A stretch of DNA of 64,000 nt from an uncultured Pseudomonadota bacterium (GCA_913057905.1 CAJXPB010000006.1:1-64000); one strand, 5' to 3'. Shown: positions 35,757-44,482, counted from the first letter of the stretch. A program made the numbers and translations. Notes: a model not told the origin generated them from the sequence alone.

Positions 35757-35826
35757 GTCAGTCCCGGTCCGTCGGCGGTTGAATTCATCCCACAAAGTCC
35801 CCAGAAATTCGGCCGCCTTGGATTCG
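35757..35826 (-). pseudogene. ImmA/IrrE 3'-end fragment, copy C
   Basis: Seventy bases match the last 60-70 bases of the ImmA gene (31033-31101 region) at about nine in ten positions; the match stops at TTGGATTCG and a NUDIX-like fragment on the other strand begins. Confidence 0.8.
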
Positions 35827-35827
35827 A

Positions 35828-36021
35828 TTGGGGTCGTGCTGCTAGATCAACCCGATGCCCCCGAACTCGAGGAGTACGAGGAGACGCTGTTCCGCGGCCA
35901 CAAGTGGTGGACGATAGACGGCCTCCGCGACCTGGACGACCTGGTCGCACCCGAGTCACTCGCCGAACTTCTGGCACCGCTCGCCGCAGGCGAAATCCCG
36001 GACGTGCCCAAGGACGCATGA
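35828..36021 (+). pseudogene. NUDIX hydrolase C-terminal fragment
   Basis: The frame to 36021 reads EEYEETLFRGHKWWTIDGLR, then LAELLAPLAAGEIPDVP. This is the typical end of bacterial NUDIX hydrolases (RGHRWWTLDEL pattern), by family knowledge. The NUDIX box itself and the whole N-terminal part are gone, and the upstream sequence is the ImmA fragment. Confidence 0.7.
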
Positions 36022-36079
36022 CTCATTTCAGACGGTAGTGACGTCATGCCGTCAGTTCTACGCATTGCGCTATTCGGTA

Positions 36080-36865
36080 CTAGCTACCGGCCGGACCCAG
36101 CGCCGTGGCGCGAAGTCGTGCCGAGGGATCAGCGACAATTGTTGTGTCTCTGGTCTGTGATTGACCGCCCGGCAGATACTTGGCTCCCAGGAAGGTAATG
36201 GACCAGCCATCGATGGTCCGAATCTCGCCGAGGGGTATGGTTACGGCGGTGGCATCTCGTTGAGCGACGAGTGCGCGGTAGACGCGCTCTACGGTGCCGA
36301 ACTGGTCGGTGCCAGCGTCGCAGGCGGAGCTGACCGAGGCGGTGAGCTGGTTTTGTTGGTTACGCAGCCTGAGTACGGGCATATTGAACCCAGAATTCCC
36401 CGGGTAGACCACGGCGTTATTCGTCTCGCCTTCGATGGAATGTCGCGAATGCGCCACCTCGGCTTTCACTGTCTCGCCTTGCTCGAAGTAGTCCGTGAGA
36501 TCTGGCCCTCGCCAATGAAAAACCACGGGCGTCGAGACCTCCGGACTTTGGAGTTCCAGCCGGTCAGGCTCGACCCGCGCGATGGTCAGAGAATCGGGCA
36601 AATTGGCGGGGGTGTTGCCGGCAAATCCGGGCCGCGGCTCGGCACTCAAGAGTCTTTCGGTCTTCTGCACGAGCGATTCGGAACACTCCGGAAGGGTGGC
36701 GCCGCCATCGGAATCCGCCGTATCCACCGGCGGGTCGGTATCCGCAGGCCCGGCGTCAGACTCGGTGTTTTCGAAATCGAAGGGAGCCGGCGTGCCAGAG
36801 GACTCCGGGCAGCCGGTGAGAAGCACTAGGGCAAGGACAGCGCCAACTGTGATGAAACGGGTCAT
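36080..36865 (-). CDS. lipoprotein with acidic linker
   Basis: This 261-residue predicted lipoprotein has signal MTRFITVGAVLALVLLTGC (lipobox LTGC) and a linker with many Asp (TESDAGPADTDPPVDTADSD). The mature domain has CSESLVQKTERLLSAE and a beta-rich end (LTASVSSACDAGTDQFGT, IRTIDGWSITFLG). GGGAGG lies before the ATG at 36865; an upstream GTG overlaps that site. A truncated copy of its middle is at 30736-30930. The domain is not recognised. Confidence 0.75.
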   Translation of the reverse strand: MTRFITVGAVLALVLLTGCPESSGTPAPFDFENTESDAGPADTDPPVDTADSDGGATLPECSESLVQKTERLLSAEPRPGFAGNTPANLPDSLTIARVEPDRLELQSPEVSTPVVFHWRGPDLTDYFEQGETVKAEVAHSRHSIEGETNNAVVYPGNSGFNMPVLRLRNQQNQLTASVSSACDAGTDQFGTVERVYRALVAQRDATAVTIPLGEIRTIDGWSITFLGAKYLPGGQSQTRDTTIVADPSARLRATALGPAGS

Positions 36866-36923
36866 GGTGGCAGTCACCTCCCGACGAGCGACGAAGGCTG
36901 TGGTTTTCAGGCGGCTGGTACTG

Positions 36924-38036
36924 CTACTCAGTCCACGCGCAATCGTAGTAGTACCGTGTTACCGACCGAGGCGTCGCAGGTGGATCAGACTCAGTGTCAC
37001 CATACTCAACGCGTGCGATGCGACGATCCTCGGCGTCGTAGTAAAACAGGCTCTTTCCCACCTTGATCCAGTCGTCCTCAACAGGGGTCTCTTGAGACGG
37101 AGCCCCGCGCTGAGTCCAGTTGAGTGTCTTGACGAGCCGGCCATCTTCGAAAAGTCGTTTCGTCTTGAAGAATCGTGAGCTACCTTCGACCTCGTTGCGG
37201 TATTCCACTCGCCTGATCACGACGAGGCCGTCGTCGACCTCTCGATACGTCCACGTTGTAGGTCCCGCGGAATCCATCCCAAAACGGTCGCGGAGAGTGA
37301 TCCGGCACTCCGAGTCGTAGCTTCTGTCTGTCCCGCCTACCTTTGTACGATTGCCCAGGGAGTCGTACTCGAATTCGATTGTGTCACGGTTGGTTGCCGG
37401 ATCGACGTTCTCAATCCGACTCAATCGGTCCTTGTCGTCGAAGTAAAAGCGCCTGTCGACTTCTACTGGATCGGCAGGTGACACGAATTTTTTCGGGAGG
37501 CCCTGGGAGTCGTAGACATACCCATACGTGGCAGATGGAAGACCATCCAACGGCTCACCGTCTTTCCACTTCTCCCAAGAATCGTAGTCGCTCAGAACAC
37601 GCACCGGCTCTCCGCAAGTATTTCGGTCGACCCTGTATTGCTGACGGGAATTGATAGGACCATCGTCGGGTCGACCATACTCGACGACTCGGCAGAAAGA
37701 TCCGACATCCCGATATATGTTGAGACTTTGAGGAATGAATCTGGTGTAACACCGTCCCTCGGCTTCAGGTCGCGGCGTGCACTCCTCCGAGGCTCCGGGT
37801 GGCATCCAATCGCCGGCATCGATGTTGGGCGGTTCCGGTAGATCGAAGGGAAAGGCGTCGCGCGCCGTGGTGGAGTCGGGATCGGCACCGGCGTCCGACC
37901 GGTCCATCGCGTCCGATTGCCCGGAGTCAAAGTCCCACGGCGGCCCGCCGTTGGGGTCCTGACAGCCGGGAAGGGCGACCAGAAGGCAGACCGAGCATGC
38001 GATGATGCCGACTCGATTTGTGGTGAATCGCGGCAT
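36924..38036 (-). CDS. lipoprotein with YD-type repeats
   Basis: This 370-residue predicted lipoprotein has lipobox LPGC, an Asp-rich linker (DSGQSDAMDRSDAGADPDST) and then repeats that look like RHS/YD units: ATYGYVYDSQGLPKKF, RRFYFDDKDRLSRI, FEYDSLGNRTKVGG, FYYDAEDRRIARVEY. YD repeats wrap into large shells or fibres in RHS proteins (family knowledge), but only five or so units are present here. It could be a surface fragment or a parser of small substrates. There is no toxin domain at the end. Confidence 0.75.
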   Translation of the reverse strand: MPRFTTNRVGIIACSVCLLVALPGCQDPNGGPPWDFDSGQSDAMDRSDAGADPDSTTARDAFPFDLPEPPNIDAGDWMPPGASEECTPRPEAEGRCYTRFIPQSLNIYRDVGSFCRVVEYGRPDDGPINSRQQYRVDRNTCGEPVRVLSDYDSWEKWKDGEPLDGLPSATYGYVYDSQGLPKKFVSPADPVEVDRRFYFDDKDRLSRIENVDPATNRDTIEFEYDSLGNRTKVGGTDRSYDSECRITLRDRFGMDSAGPTTWTYREVDDGLVVIRRVEYRNEVEGSSRFFKTKRLFEDGRLVKTLNWTQRGAPSQETPVEDDWIKVGKSLFYYDAEDRRIARVEYGDTESDPPATPRSVTRYYYDCAWTE

Positions 38037-38199
38037 GTCCCGCCTCGCCAGCGAACGTCACGTTGGTCGCTACAGTTGGAAAGTACACCCTAAGCGTACC
38101 ACCCATCGACACGGGCTCCAAAGACGCGAACTGGAAACCCAACCCGATATCTGTGTTACACTGGTGGGGAACAGGACTTGAACCGGAGGATGGGAGCCG

Positions 38200-40134
38200 A
38201 TGATGCGAGGTGATGCGTCCACAGAACGACTCGTTCCCACCGGGGCTCTGCATCCCTACGCAGGTATCTTCGGGCTCGTTCTGTTCGTCTTCCTCGCCGC
38301 GGCCTGCGGCGGAGAGGGTCCGTGCGCCACCAAGACCTGCTTCTTCGGCGTATGCGATTCGGAGAGCGGTCAATGTGTGAACAAACCCGAATGTCGCACC
38401 GACCAGGATTGCACCGCCGGTTTTTCGTGCGGCCAGACACAGGATTGTGTCCCCGAGAACACGTGCGAGTCGAGTGACGACTGTCCAGGCGGTATATGCG
38501 AAGAGGGAGCCTGCGTGAACCCCGACACCTGCGAGGTGAACTCGGACTGCGTGCCTGGGACCTATTGCGCTGAAAGCAATACGTGTGAGCCGGACCCCTG
38601 CAACTCGGTCACCTGCGACCGCGGCGTCTGTGAGCGGGGCACCGGCAACTGTATCGACGAAGATGCGTGCGATGAGCGGCTAAAGGCCGAGCAGTGCGAC
38701 TCCGGCGAGAAATGCCTGGATGACGAATGCGTCTCGCGGGAAGAATACTGCGATAAGCTCACCTGCGAGCGCGGGGTCTGCAGCTTCGAACAGGACGGAT
38801 GCGTCAATGCTGACGACTGCCAGGGGGAGAAAGCGAACTGTCTGGAAGGCTATTTCTGCAACGCTGAAAGTCGTTGCCAGGAAACTCTATGCGACGGCGT
38901 AGACTGCGGAGACTTCGGAGTCTGCGATCCGGCGACCGGGGTGTGCGTCAACGCAACAGAATGCGACGACGACGATCAATGCCTGCGCTATTATTTATGC
39001 GTCGAAGGGAGATGCTTGCACCCTCCGCGCTGTCATGAACGCGCTAGCGGCTACCCGGGATGTCCTGGCAACCAAACCTGCGAGTTCGATGAGGAAACTC
39101 AAACATCGGAATGCACCGAACCCGAAATCTGCGAGACCTCGATCGATTGCCTCGATGACCGAGTCTGCGGCGGAAAGAGTTGCCTTGAGCCAGTCTCGTG
39201 CCGGAACGACGACCTGGAGCCGAACGATACACCCGGCGAGGCGACCGACCTGTTCGCTCAGTCCACGGACGGCATGGTTCAGGCGTCGATCTGCCTGCAG
39301 AATACCGACATCTACAGCGTGACCACCACAGATGTCGTCTCATCGGACTTCAACGGTCAGATAGTGGCGACATTGACCGTGCCGAAGCGCGACGTGGGGC
39401 TCGGCAAGTTGAATCTGACGATGACTGGGCCCGACGGCAGCCAAATCGGCACATCGAACTTTAAGGCTATGCCGGACGCCCGTTCGACAACGTTGACGAC
39501 CACTCTGTCCGACTCGGACCACGGAACGTACTCGCTCGAGGTAAGCCCCGGTGATGACGTCGCTTCGAACGGGATCGACTACTGGTTTAGCGTGCGCATC
39601 AAAAAGCCAGGTGCGACGGCCGCGTGCGACACGCCGCAAACTGTCGTTCCTGGCCAGAGGGTCTCGGGAGATACCAACAATGTCTCGGCCACGGGGCTGG
39701 GTTCGTCGTGTACATCGGAGGACAACCCGTCTCCGGACGCCGTCTACGCCCTAGAGCTCGACAGACCGCAGAATATGACCATCCAGGTGACGCCACGAAC
39801 CAGCCGGGGCGATGTGACCCTGTCGATACGCGACCGTTGCCGAGAGCTCGCCACGGAACTCAGTTGCATCGACCAGGGCGGGGCGGGGGCGTCGGAGTCC
39901 CGGACGACTACCTTCAGCGAAGGCACGTACTTCCTCGTGGTGCAGGCGCCGGCCGGGTCGTCACTGGGCCCCTACGATCTTACAGTCGAGAAAAATTATC
40001 GAACCACCTGTGGACCCGACAGCAACTACTGCGTTGACCGATCCACAGCGGCCATCTGCGGAGAGGGCACTTTCAGTCAGGTGAATTGCGAGTCCGACTG
40101 CAATCCGACCTTCGGGAAATGCTTTCAGAACTGA
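38200..40134 (+). CDS. Cys-rich lipoprotein with PPC-like C-terminus
   Basis: This 644-residue predicted lipoprotein has hydrophobic segment IFGLVLFVFLAAAC (lipobox AAAC). The first 300 residues are Cys-rich with many EGF-like or CxCxxG-style modules (CRTDQDCTAGFSCGQTQDC, NSDCVPGTYCAESNTC), much like the surface proteins of myxobacterial relatives. The second half holds two PPC-type beta domains (ATDLFAQSTDGMVQASICLQ... and GTYFLVVQAPAGSS). A broken piece of its end is at 41063-41303. GGGAG precedes the start. Confidence 0.75.
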   Translation: MMRGDASTERLVPTGALHPYAGIFGLVLFVFLAAACGGEGPCATKTCFFGVCDSESGQCVNKPECRTDQDCTAGFSCGQTQDCVPENTCESSDDCPGGICEEGACVNPDTCEVNSDCVPGTYCAESNTCEPDPCNSVTCDRGVCERGTGNCIDEDACDERLKAEQCDSGEKCLDDECVSREEYCDKLTCERGVCSFEQDGCVNADDCQGEKANCLEGYFCNAESRCQETLCDGVDCGDFGVCDPATGVCVNATECDDDDQCLRYYLCVEGRCLHPPRCHERASGYPGCPGNQTCEFDEETQTSECTEPEICETSIDCLDDRVCGGKSCLEPVSCRNDDLEPNDTPGEATDLFAQSTDGMVQASICLQNTDIYSVTTTDVVSSDFNGQIVATLTVPKRDVGLGKLNLTMTGPDGSQIGTSNFKAMPDARSTTLTTTLSDSDHGTYSLEVSPGDDVASNGIDYWFSVRIKKPGATAACDTPQTVVPGQRVSGDTNNVSATGLGSSCTSEDNPSPDAVYALELDRPQNMTIQVTPRTSRGDVTLSIRDRCRELATELSCIDQGGAGASESRTTTFSEGTYFLVVQAPAGSSLGPYDLTVEKNYRTTCGPDSNYCVDRSTAAICGEGTFSQVNCESDCNPTFGKCFQN

Positions 40135-40227
40135 ACCCGGTTCTCCCTTCCATCACGGCCGATTGTCAAAACTGCCCGATTGCGTACATTCATGTAAGTT
40201 GTCCATTAAAAGGCATGGATAAAAGAC

Positions 40228-40872
40228 ATGAAATTCGAAACGCTCGTCAAAAATTTTGGGGACCGACCGCTCTTCGAACTGCAGGAGGTTCTTGCGATTT
40301 CGGAGGACGCACCCAAGAGCCTCAAGAATCAATTGTCGGTATGGACGCAGAAGAGCAAACTTTCTCGGCTGAAACGTGGCGTCTACCTACTTTCGGAGCC
40401 ATATCGCCGCGAGGTACCGTCGGTCTACTACACCTCCAACGTCCTCCTGCGACCGTCGTACGTCAGTCTCCAAACGGCGCTTCAGTTCCATGGGATGATT
40501 CCGGAGGCCGTGGGCGTGGTGCAGGCGGTAACTCCGAAACATGGCCGAGAATGGGAGACGGACGAACTTGGCACTTTTGTGTACCGCTCGCTGAAACAGA
40601 CGCGGTTTTGGGGCTATGAACAATACTCCACTGGCCGAGGCGAACGACCCCAGCAGGATTTCCTTATGGCTCGCCCCGAGAAGTGTCTCCTGGACTTGTT
40701 TTACCTCAGCAAAGGAGAATGGACGGAGTCGCGGCTTCGTCAGATGCGATTTCAGAATCTCGGTCGCATCGACCCAGAGGCCCTGAGGGCAGATGCTGAA
40801 CGTTTTGGAAGCCCCAAGGTGACGACTGCCGTCAAACGCTTGTTGGCCGAGGAACTGGAGCAGATGAGATGA
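40228..40872 (+). CDS. AbiEi-type antitoxin, locus 2
   Basis: This 214-residue protein has an N-terminal winged helix (KSLKNQLSVWTQKSKLSRL with KRGVYLLSEPYRRE) and a C-terminal DUF-like part (LQTALQFHGMIPEAVGVVQA, RPEKCLLDLFYLSKGEW), the layout of AbiEi. The ATG at 40228 has a weak site. Its stop (TGA at 40870-40872) overlaps ATG at 40869, the start of a collapsed toxin gene, so it has lost its partner. Confidence 0.8.
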   Translation: MKFETLVKNFGDRPLFELQEVLAISEDAPKSLKNQLSVWTQKSKLSRLKRGVYLLSEPYRREVPSVYYTSNVLLRPSYVSLQTALQFHGMIPEAVGVVQAVTPKHGREWETDELGTFVYRSLKQTRFWGYEQYSTGRGERPQQDFLMARPEKCLLDLFYLSKGEWTESRLRQMRFQNLGRIDPEALRADAERFGSPKVTTAVKRLLAEELEQMR

Positions 40873-41062
40873 AGGATAGGGCGCTCTCAATTGCAGGGGA
40901 ACAACAGACCGATCTGGCGAAACCAAGAGGAGAAGCTCCGCATCAAACTGGAAGTGGACACCCGTCCGCCAGCCAGATTTGAGGTAGAGACGTCGCGCGT
41001 CGACTGGGACGACGTTCGGGAGGATGTCGAGCCTTTCGTGCTCCGCCGCGGGACCGTTCGGT
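40869..41062 (+). pseudogene. collapsed AbiEii toxin gene
   Basis: The first codons read MKDRALSIAGEQQ, the normal start of many AbiEii toxins. Then about 500 bases are missing relative to the family, the frame changes, and the text resumes as EEKLRIKLEVDTRPPARFEV (the later part of the nucleotidyltransferase domain) before ending LRRGTVR. The catalytic D-x-D region is gone, so it cannot be active. Confidence 0.75.
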
Positions 41063-41303
41063 GACACTGACGACGAGCCTCTCCGACTCCGACCACGGGA
41101 CCTACACGGTCGAAGTTAGCCCAGGGCAGGACGTGGCCCAGAACGGGCTCGAGTATTGGTTGAGCGTTCGGATCGAAAAGTCAGGCGCGACCGCTCGATG
41201 GCGGCCATCTGTGGCCCACGTGGTGGCGCATTCACTCAGACGAGCTGCGAACAGGGCTGCAATCCGACTTTTGGCGAGTGCTTTGAGCGGTAGCGCACCG
41301 TGA
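41063..41303 (+). pseudogene. broken copy of the end of the 38200 lipoprotein
   Basis: GTG ACA CTG ... encodes TLTTSLSDSDHGTYTVEVSP, matching TLTTTLSDSDHGTYSLEVSP of the protein at 38200. After an internal deletion, another frame carries GCNPTFGECFER against CNPTFGKCFQN at the intact end. The two PPC parts between are lost. Confidence 0.85.
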
Positions 41304-41384
41304 GCGAAGGATGATGTACCCACACCACGCGCATCTGCATCACAGAGGTGGCGTTGACCTGGCGCGACCTCAAGATGCAATCCC

Positions 41385-42317
41385 GTGACTGAATTGGCAT
41401 CACATTTCGAGACGGCGAAGACCGTCGAACCGCGAGACCGCCGCTTGGGCATCGAAGTGGAGACGTTGTTCCTCGGCGACGACGACCATCCACTCACCTG
41501 TGAGAAGGCCGACGCGGTGTTCACCGAGCTTGAACGTCGCGGATGGAAGCCCAACGAGGATGAAAAGAGTCGCGGGCGTGAACTGCGGCGAGGTGACTTT
41601 TCGCTCAAGCCCGAAGTCGGCGCCGGGAACCTGGAGCTGATCTCGCCGCCTCGCTTCATACGGGAACGCGACGCGCTCGTCGACGACCTGCTCGCGCGCC
41701 TCGACGACGTCTACGCCGCGGCCGCCGAGGTAGGCGCACGACCGGTGTTCGGCGAGTACGATGGCCATCGCGACGTCGACAACATCCTGCTCGACAACGA
41801 GCGCGACCGGCGGTGGACCCAGGTGGATGGGCGCGACGCGCTGAAGGTGCTCGGACACATCGCCTCGGTCCATGTGACCTTAGATCTGTGTTCCCTCGAC
41901 GAGGGCTTCGCGCTGATCGGCGCCCTCAACGAATTAGCACGGGAGCGCGGCTGGCCACCCGAGTCCGTGACCTCGACCTGGGAGCACTACTTCGAACGCT
42001 CGCGCTGCGAATACGCCCCGAACCGCTTCGGCGAAGCGCCGGATAACTTCGAGGCCTATCTGGAGCTGTTGCGGAGCTTCAAAGTCGTCGTCGATCGCAC
42101 ATCGGACGGCGAACTCACCGTGCCGGAAGGGGACCTCCGAAGATTCGGCGACGTCGAATCAGACGTCCACCTGCCGACGTTTCTCGGCACGGTCTGGCTC
42201 AACACGCGGCTCCGTCGGATTGGGGACACGCTCGCGCTGGAAGTACGCTTCATCCCACGGTCGACCGACGCCGCGCTGCGCGAAGATATCGGTGCCGTCT
42301 TGCGGTGCCTGGAATGA
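41385..42317 (+). CDS. glutamate-cysteine-ligase-like (GCS2 fold) protein
   Basis: This 310-residue protein opens with RRLGIEVETLFLGDDDHP and has FSLKPEVGAGNLELISPPR. Those text blocks are typical of the GCS2/carboxylate-amine ligase family (family knowledge: ATP-dependent amide bond formation, D..LKPE and EL motifs at the active site). It then has GHIASVHVTLDLCSLDEGF and ends LEVRFIPRSTDAALREDI. It is shorter than the usual 370-450 residues. The GTG start is not well supported. It stands between gene fragments, with no partner that would name a substrate. Confidence 0.65.
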   Translation: MTELASHFETAKTVEPRDRRLGIEVETLFLGDDDHPLTCEKADAVFTELERRGWKPNEDEKSRGRELRRGDFSLKPEVGAGNLELISPPRFIRERDALVDDLLARLDDVYAAAAEVGARPVFGEYDGHRDVDNILLDNERDRRWTQVDGRDALKVLGHIASVHVTLDLCSLDEGFALIGALNELARERGWPPESVTSTWEHYFERSRCEYAPNRFGEAPDNFEAYLELLRSFKVVVDRTSDGELTVPEGDLRRFGDVESDVHLPTFLGTVWLNTRLRRIGDTLALEVRFIPRSTDAALREDIGAVLRCLE

Positions 42318-42331
42318 TTACGGCGGAAGCA

Positions 42332-42580
42332 TTACTCGTCCCGCCACTCGATATTGACCTCACCAGATTCTCTTACGTCCGGATTGTCGGTCCCCCAGAC
42401 GCGCCGCTGTAATTCGATAAATTGCTGCATTCGCTCATAGGGTGACAGCCTTGCCTGTCGCGCGATCTCATCGGCACGAGCCTCCTCGTGGCTTTCGAAC
42501 ACCTGCACGGATGCACGCAGACCGGTTTCCTTCGATTTGGATGACTCTGGCTGAGTCTCGTCTTGTGAACGATCTGACAT
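42332..42580 (-). CDS. small orphan protein, antitoxin-like
   Basis: This 82-residue charged protein reads EEARADEIARQARLSPYERM, then QQFIELQRRVWGTDNPD. The pattern (a helix with EEA, then SP.ER...L.LRR..WG) recalls small proteins often found upstream of nucleotidyltransferase-like toxins in toxin-antitoxin modules (inference from family resemblance). No such toxin is downstream here. The start at 42580 is an ATG; ten upstream residues are possible. Confidence 0.5.
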   Translation of the reverse strand: MSDRSQDETQPESSKSKETGLRASVQVFESHEEARADEIARQARLSPYERMQQFIELQRRVWGTDNPDVRESGEVNIEWRDE

Positions 42581-42636
42581 GGACAAATTTCGGGGATGAG
42601 TGAGCATTTAATCGTCGGCCCAAGATACCGATAGGC

Positions 42637-42850
42637 TCAGGCTCCCTCAACCATCGTCCCCTGGTGGTATTCAATTCGCCACTGGTCATCGTCCTTTCGC
42701 CAGATGGTGCTCCGGCGCCGTCATCTGCTCGAAGGTCTCACGGTCTGTGCCGAGTTCCGGACGCGTAAACAGGGGCTCGCGCGCCCTCAGTTCCTCGGCA
42801 ATGTCTCCGAGTTCGGGATCCGTCGTCAGTGTGGGTTCTTCGTGGTCCAT
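42637..42850 (-). pseudogene. DUF4440 (SnoaL-like) gene, internally deleted
   Basis: The N-terminal text (IAEELRAREPLFTRPELGTD, then EQMTAPEHHL) and the C-terminal text (WRKDDDQWRIEYHQGTMVE) are those of a DUF4440/SnoaL-like protein (family knowledge). The middle of the domain, about 60 residues, is missing between them, and the frame changes there. It is another example of a collapsed gene in this region. Confidence 0.7.
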
Positions 42851-42947
42851 GGGTCTTGATAGTGGCAAGAGTCTCGCATTTGCCGTATCTTCTCCCCTAC
42901 GCGGAATCGACAGCAACTGGTCTCCCTGTTCCAGAGGGAAGTATATC

Positions 42948-43199
42948 ATGTCTGAAACGACGAACATACTGTTGGACCGGGATACCCAGGAAGAGCTCCA
43001 TCGCCTTGCCGAGGAACGTTCTCAGAGCCCGGGGGAAGTGGTCCGCGATGCCATCGAGGCATTGAAGAGAGACATGTTCTTTGACGAGATGAAGCGGAGT
43101 TACGAACGCCTCAGGGAGGATGACGAAACATGGGAGGCCTATTCATCCGAAATCGCGGAAGGAGAGGGGACTTTAAATGATGGGCTCGACAAAGAGTAG
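42948..43199 (+). CDS. mazE: ribbon-helix-helix/MazE-type antitoxin
   Basis: This 83-residue protein opens with NILLDRDTQEELHRLAEERS, then SPGEVVRDAIEALKRD, a ribbon-helix-helix-like fold typical of MazE/RelB-type antitoxins (family knowledge), with an acidic tail to bind the toxin. The ATG at 42948 has AGAGGGAAG upstream. The mazF gene follows after 21 bases. Confidence 0.8.
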   Translation: MSETTNILLDRDTQEELHRLAEERSQSPGEVVRDAIEALKRDMFFDEMKRSYERLREDDETWEAYSSEIAEGEGTLNDGLDKE

Positions 43200-43220
43200 G
43201 AATGACAAGGGGAAACGGCG

Positions 43221-43568
43221 ATGCCAAGGGTCAAGCGGGGTGAAATCTGGTGGGCAGATCTTTATCCGCCAAAGGGGAGCGAACAACGGGGTCATCGACC
43301 CGTACTGGTGATTTCGAACGACCAACTCCATCGCATACCCCTCGGGCTGCTTTGGATCCTACCGTTGACAACTTCAGACTATGGAGTGCCCAATCACGTA
43401 GAAGTCTCGCCGCCAGAAGCGAACATTCCGGAACCGAGCTTCGTCATGTGCGAACAAATTCGCACCATCACTGAAGAGCGACTCGACGGAAAAATCGGCG
43501 GATTGGAGAGAGATACCCTGGCCGAGGTGGACCAAAAAGTCCGGTGGTTACTCGGGCCCTCGCCGTAG
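43221..43568 (+). CDS. mazF: MazF/PemK-type endoribonuclease toxin
   Basis: This 115-residue protein has KRGEIWWADLYPPKGSEQRG, RPVLVISNDQLHR and later SFVMCEQIRTI, the conserved MazF/PemK pattern with the basic and Thr-rich active site region (family knowledge: cleaves mRNA at short sites). Its frame is intact. AAGGGGAAA lies before the ATG. It is the toxin of the pair with 42948. Confidence 0.92.
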   Translation: MPRVKRGEIWWADLYPPKGSEQRGHRPVLVISNDQLHRIPLGLLWILPLTTSDYGVPNHVEVSPPEANIPEPSFVMCEQIRTITEERLDGKIGGLERDTLAEVDQKVRWLLGPSP

Positions 43569-43672
43569 TTTCTCCGCAGTCCGTAGGCTTTATTCGGAGA
43601 CGGCCGTGCCGTTAAACTGCAGCCAGAACCGTAATTTTCGGTCACTTGTCTTCAACTCGGAGGACAAGGCCC

Positions 43673-44299
43673 ATGGAACTACGAGCGCTGGCCCGCGTCG
43701 CGATTCCCTCTTTGTTCGCCTGCTCTGTCTTGCTGTTCGCGGCCGCTTGCGGCCAAAGCAACGGCGACGGTGGCCCTGACGCCGGCAATGATAACGGCGG
43801 TGACGGAGTTGTCGCGGAGTTGGCCAACGATGACAGCTCGGTCACAGCCGTCTACGAGGTCACCGGGTTCAGACAACAACAGGGGGAATGCGAGGCACCT
43901 CGGGAGGAGACGCCTCCGGCCGCGTATTTCTCATATAATTTTGCCGAGGAGTCCGGGACGACGTACGCCTACATCGACACGTGCGACCAACCGGAGAACT
44001 GCAAGATCGGTCAAGACGCCGAGATCGTCCTCGAAGGCCAGAGTAATCCGACCGCGCCCAGGGGAGGCAGCGGGAGCTTCTCGTTCGACTCGCCGGACTC
44101 CTGCTCGGTGTCCGGTGCGCAGATGAATGCCATCCTATTTGCGGACGGAGAAGCCCAGTTGAATCAGTTCTCCCTGAGCGGAGACATTGGAGTGTCGGAC
44201 GCCTCAGAATGCACCGAAGATCTGCTGAAGGCTCAAGTCACGCTGGATCCGCTCCAGTGCAATCGTGTCAAAATCTGGACCGGTACGCCGCTGGAGTAG
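43673..44299 (+). CDS. lipoprotein with Gly/Asp linker
   Basis: This 208-residue predicted lipoprotein has a signal ending LLFAAAC (Cys 26) and a short linker QSNGDGGPDAGNDNGGDG. A beta-rich mature domain with six Cys follows (GECEAPREETPPAAYFS, DTCDQPENCKIG, SPDSCSVSG, ASECTEDL, LQCNRVKIW). GGAGG lies 11 bases before the ATG at 43673. It stands alone, followed by a strong terminator at 44392. Function is unknown. Confidence 0.75.
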   Translation: MELRALARVAIPSLFACSVLLFAAACGQSNGDGGPDAGNDNGGDGVVAELANDDSSVTAVYEVTGFRQQQGECEAPREETPPAAYFSYNFAEESGTTYAYIDTCDQPENCKIGQDAEIVLEGQSNPTAPRGGSGSFSFDSPDSCSVSGAQMNAILFADGEAQLNQFSLSGDIGVSDASECTEDLLKAQVTLDPLQCNRVKIWTGTPLE

Positions 44300-44391
44300 G
44301 GTGCCCACGAGGCCATCTTAGCGCCGCGCGTTGATGGCGACGACCCTAACCTACGACGAAGGACCGGAAGATAGGTTCTTGCGGCTCTTTT

Positions 44392-44420
44392 AAATGGCCC
44401 CCTCCTTGAGGGGGCCATTT
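44392..44420 (+). terminator. perfect 13-bp-arm hairpin
   Basis: AAATGGCCCCCTC, a 3-base loop, GAGGGGGCCATTT. A following T-run is short, so it may act on both strands. It lies 92 bp after the lipoprotein stop and separates it from the AbiE locus. Confidence 0.75.
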
Positions 44421-44482
44421 GTGATCAGAAAATAGGCCGGTTGTCGGCACTCAGTTTTAGAAAATTCTGGACTGGTGCGGAC

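Noticed and set aside
40201-40219. TCCAT / ATGGA inverted repeat before AbiEi locus 2 as an operator
   Set aside because: The arms are only five bases and overlap common text; not strong enough to call.
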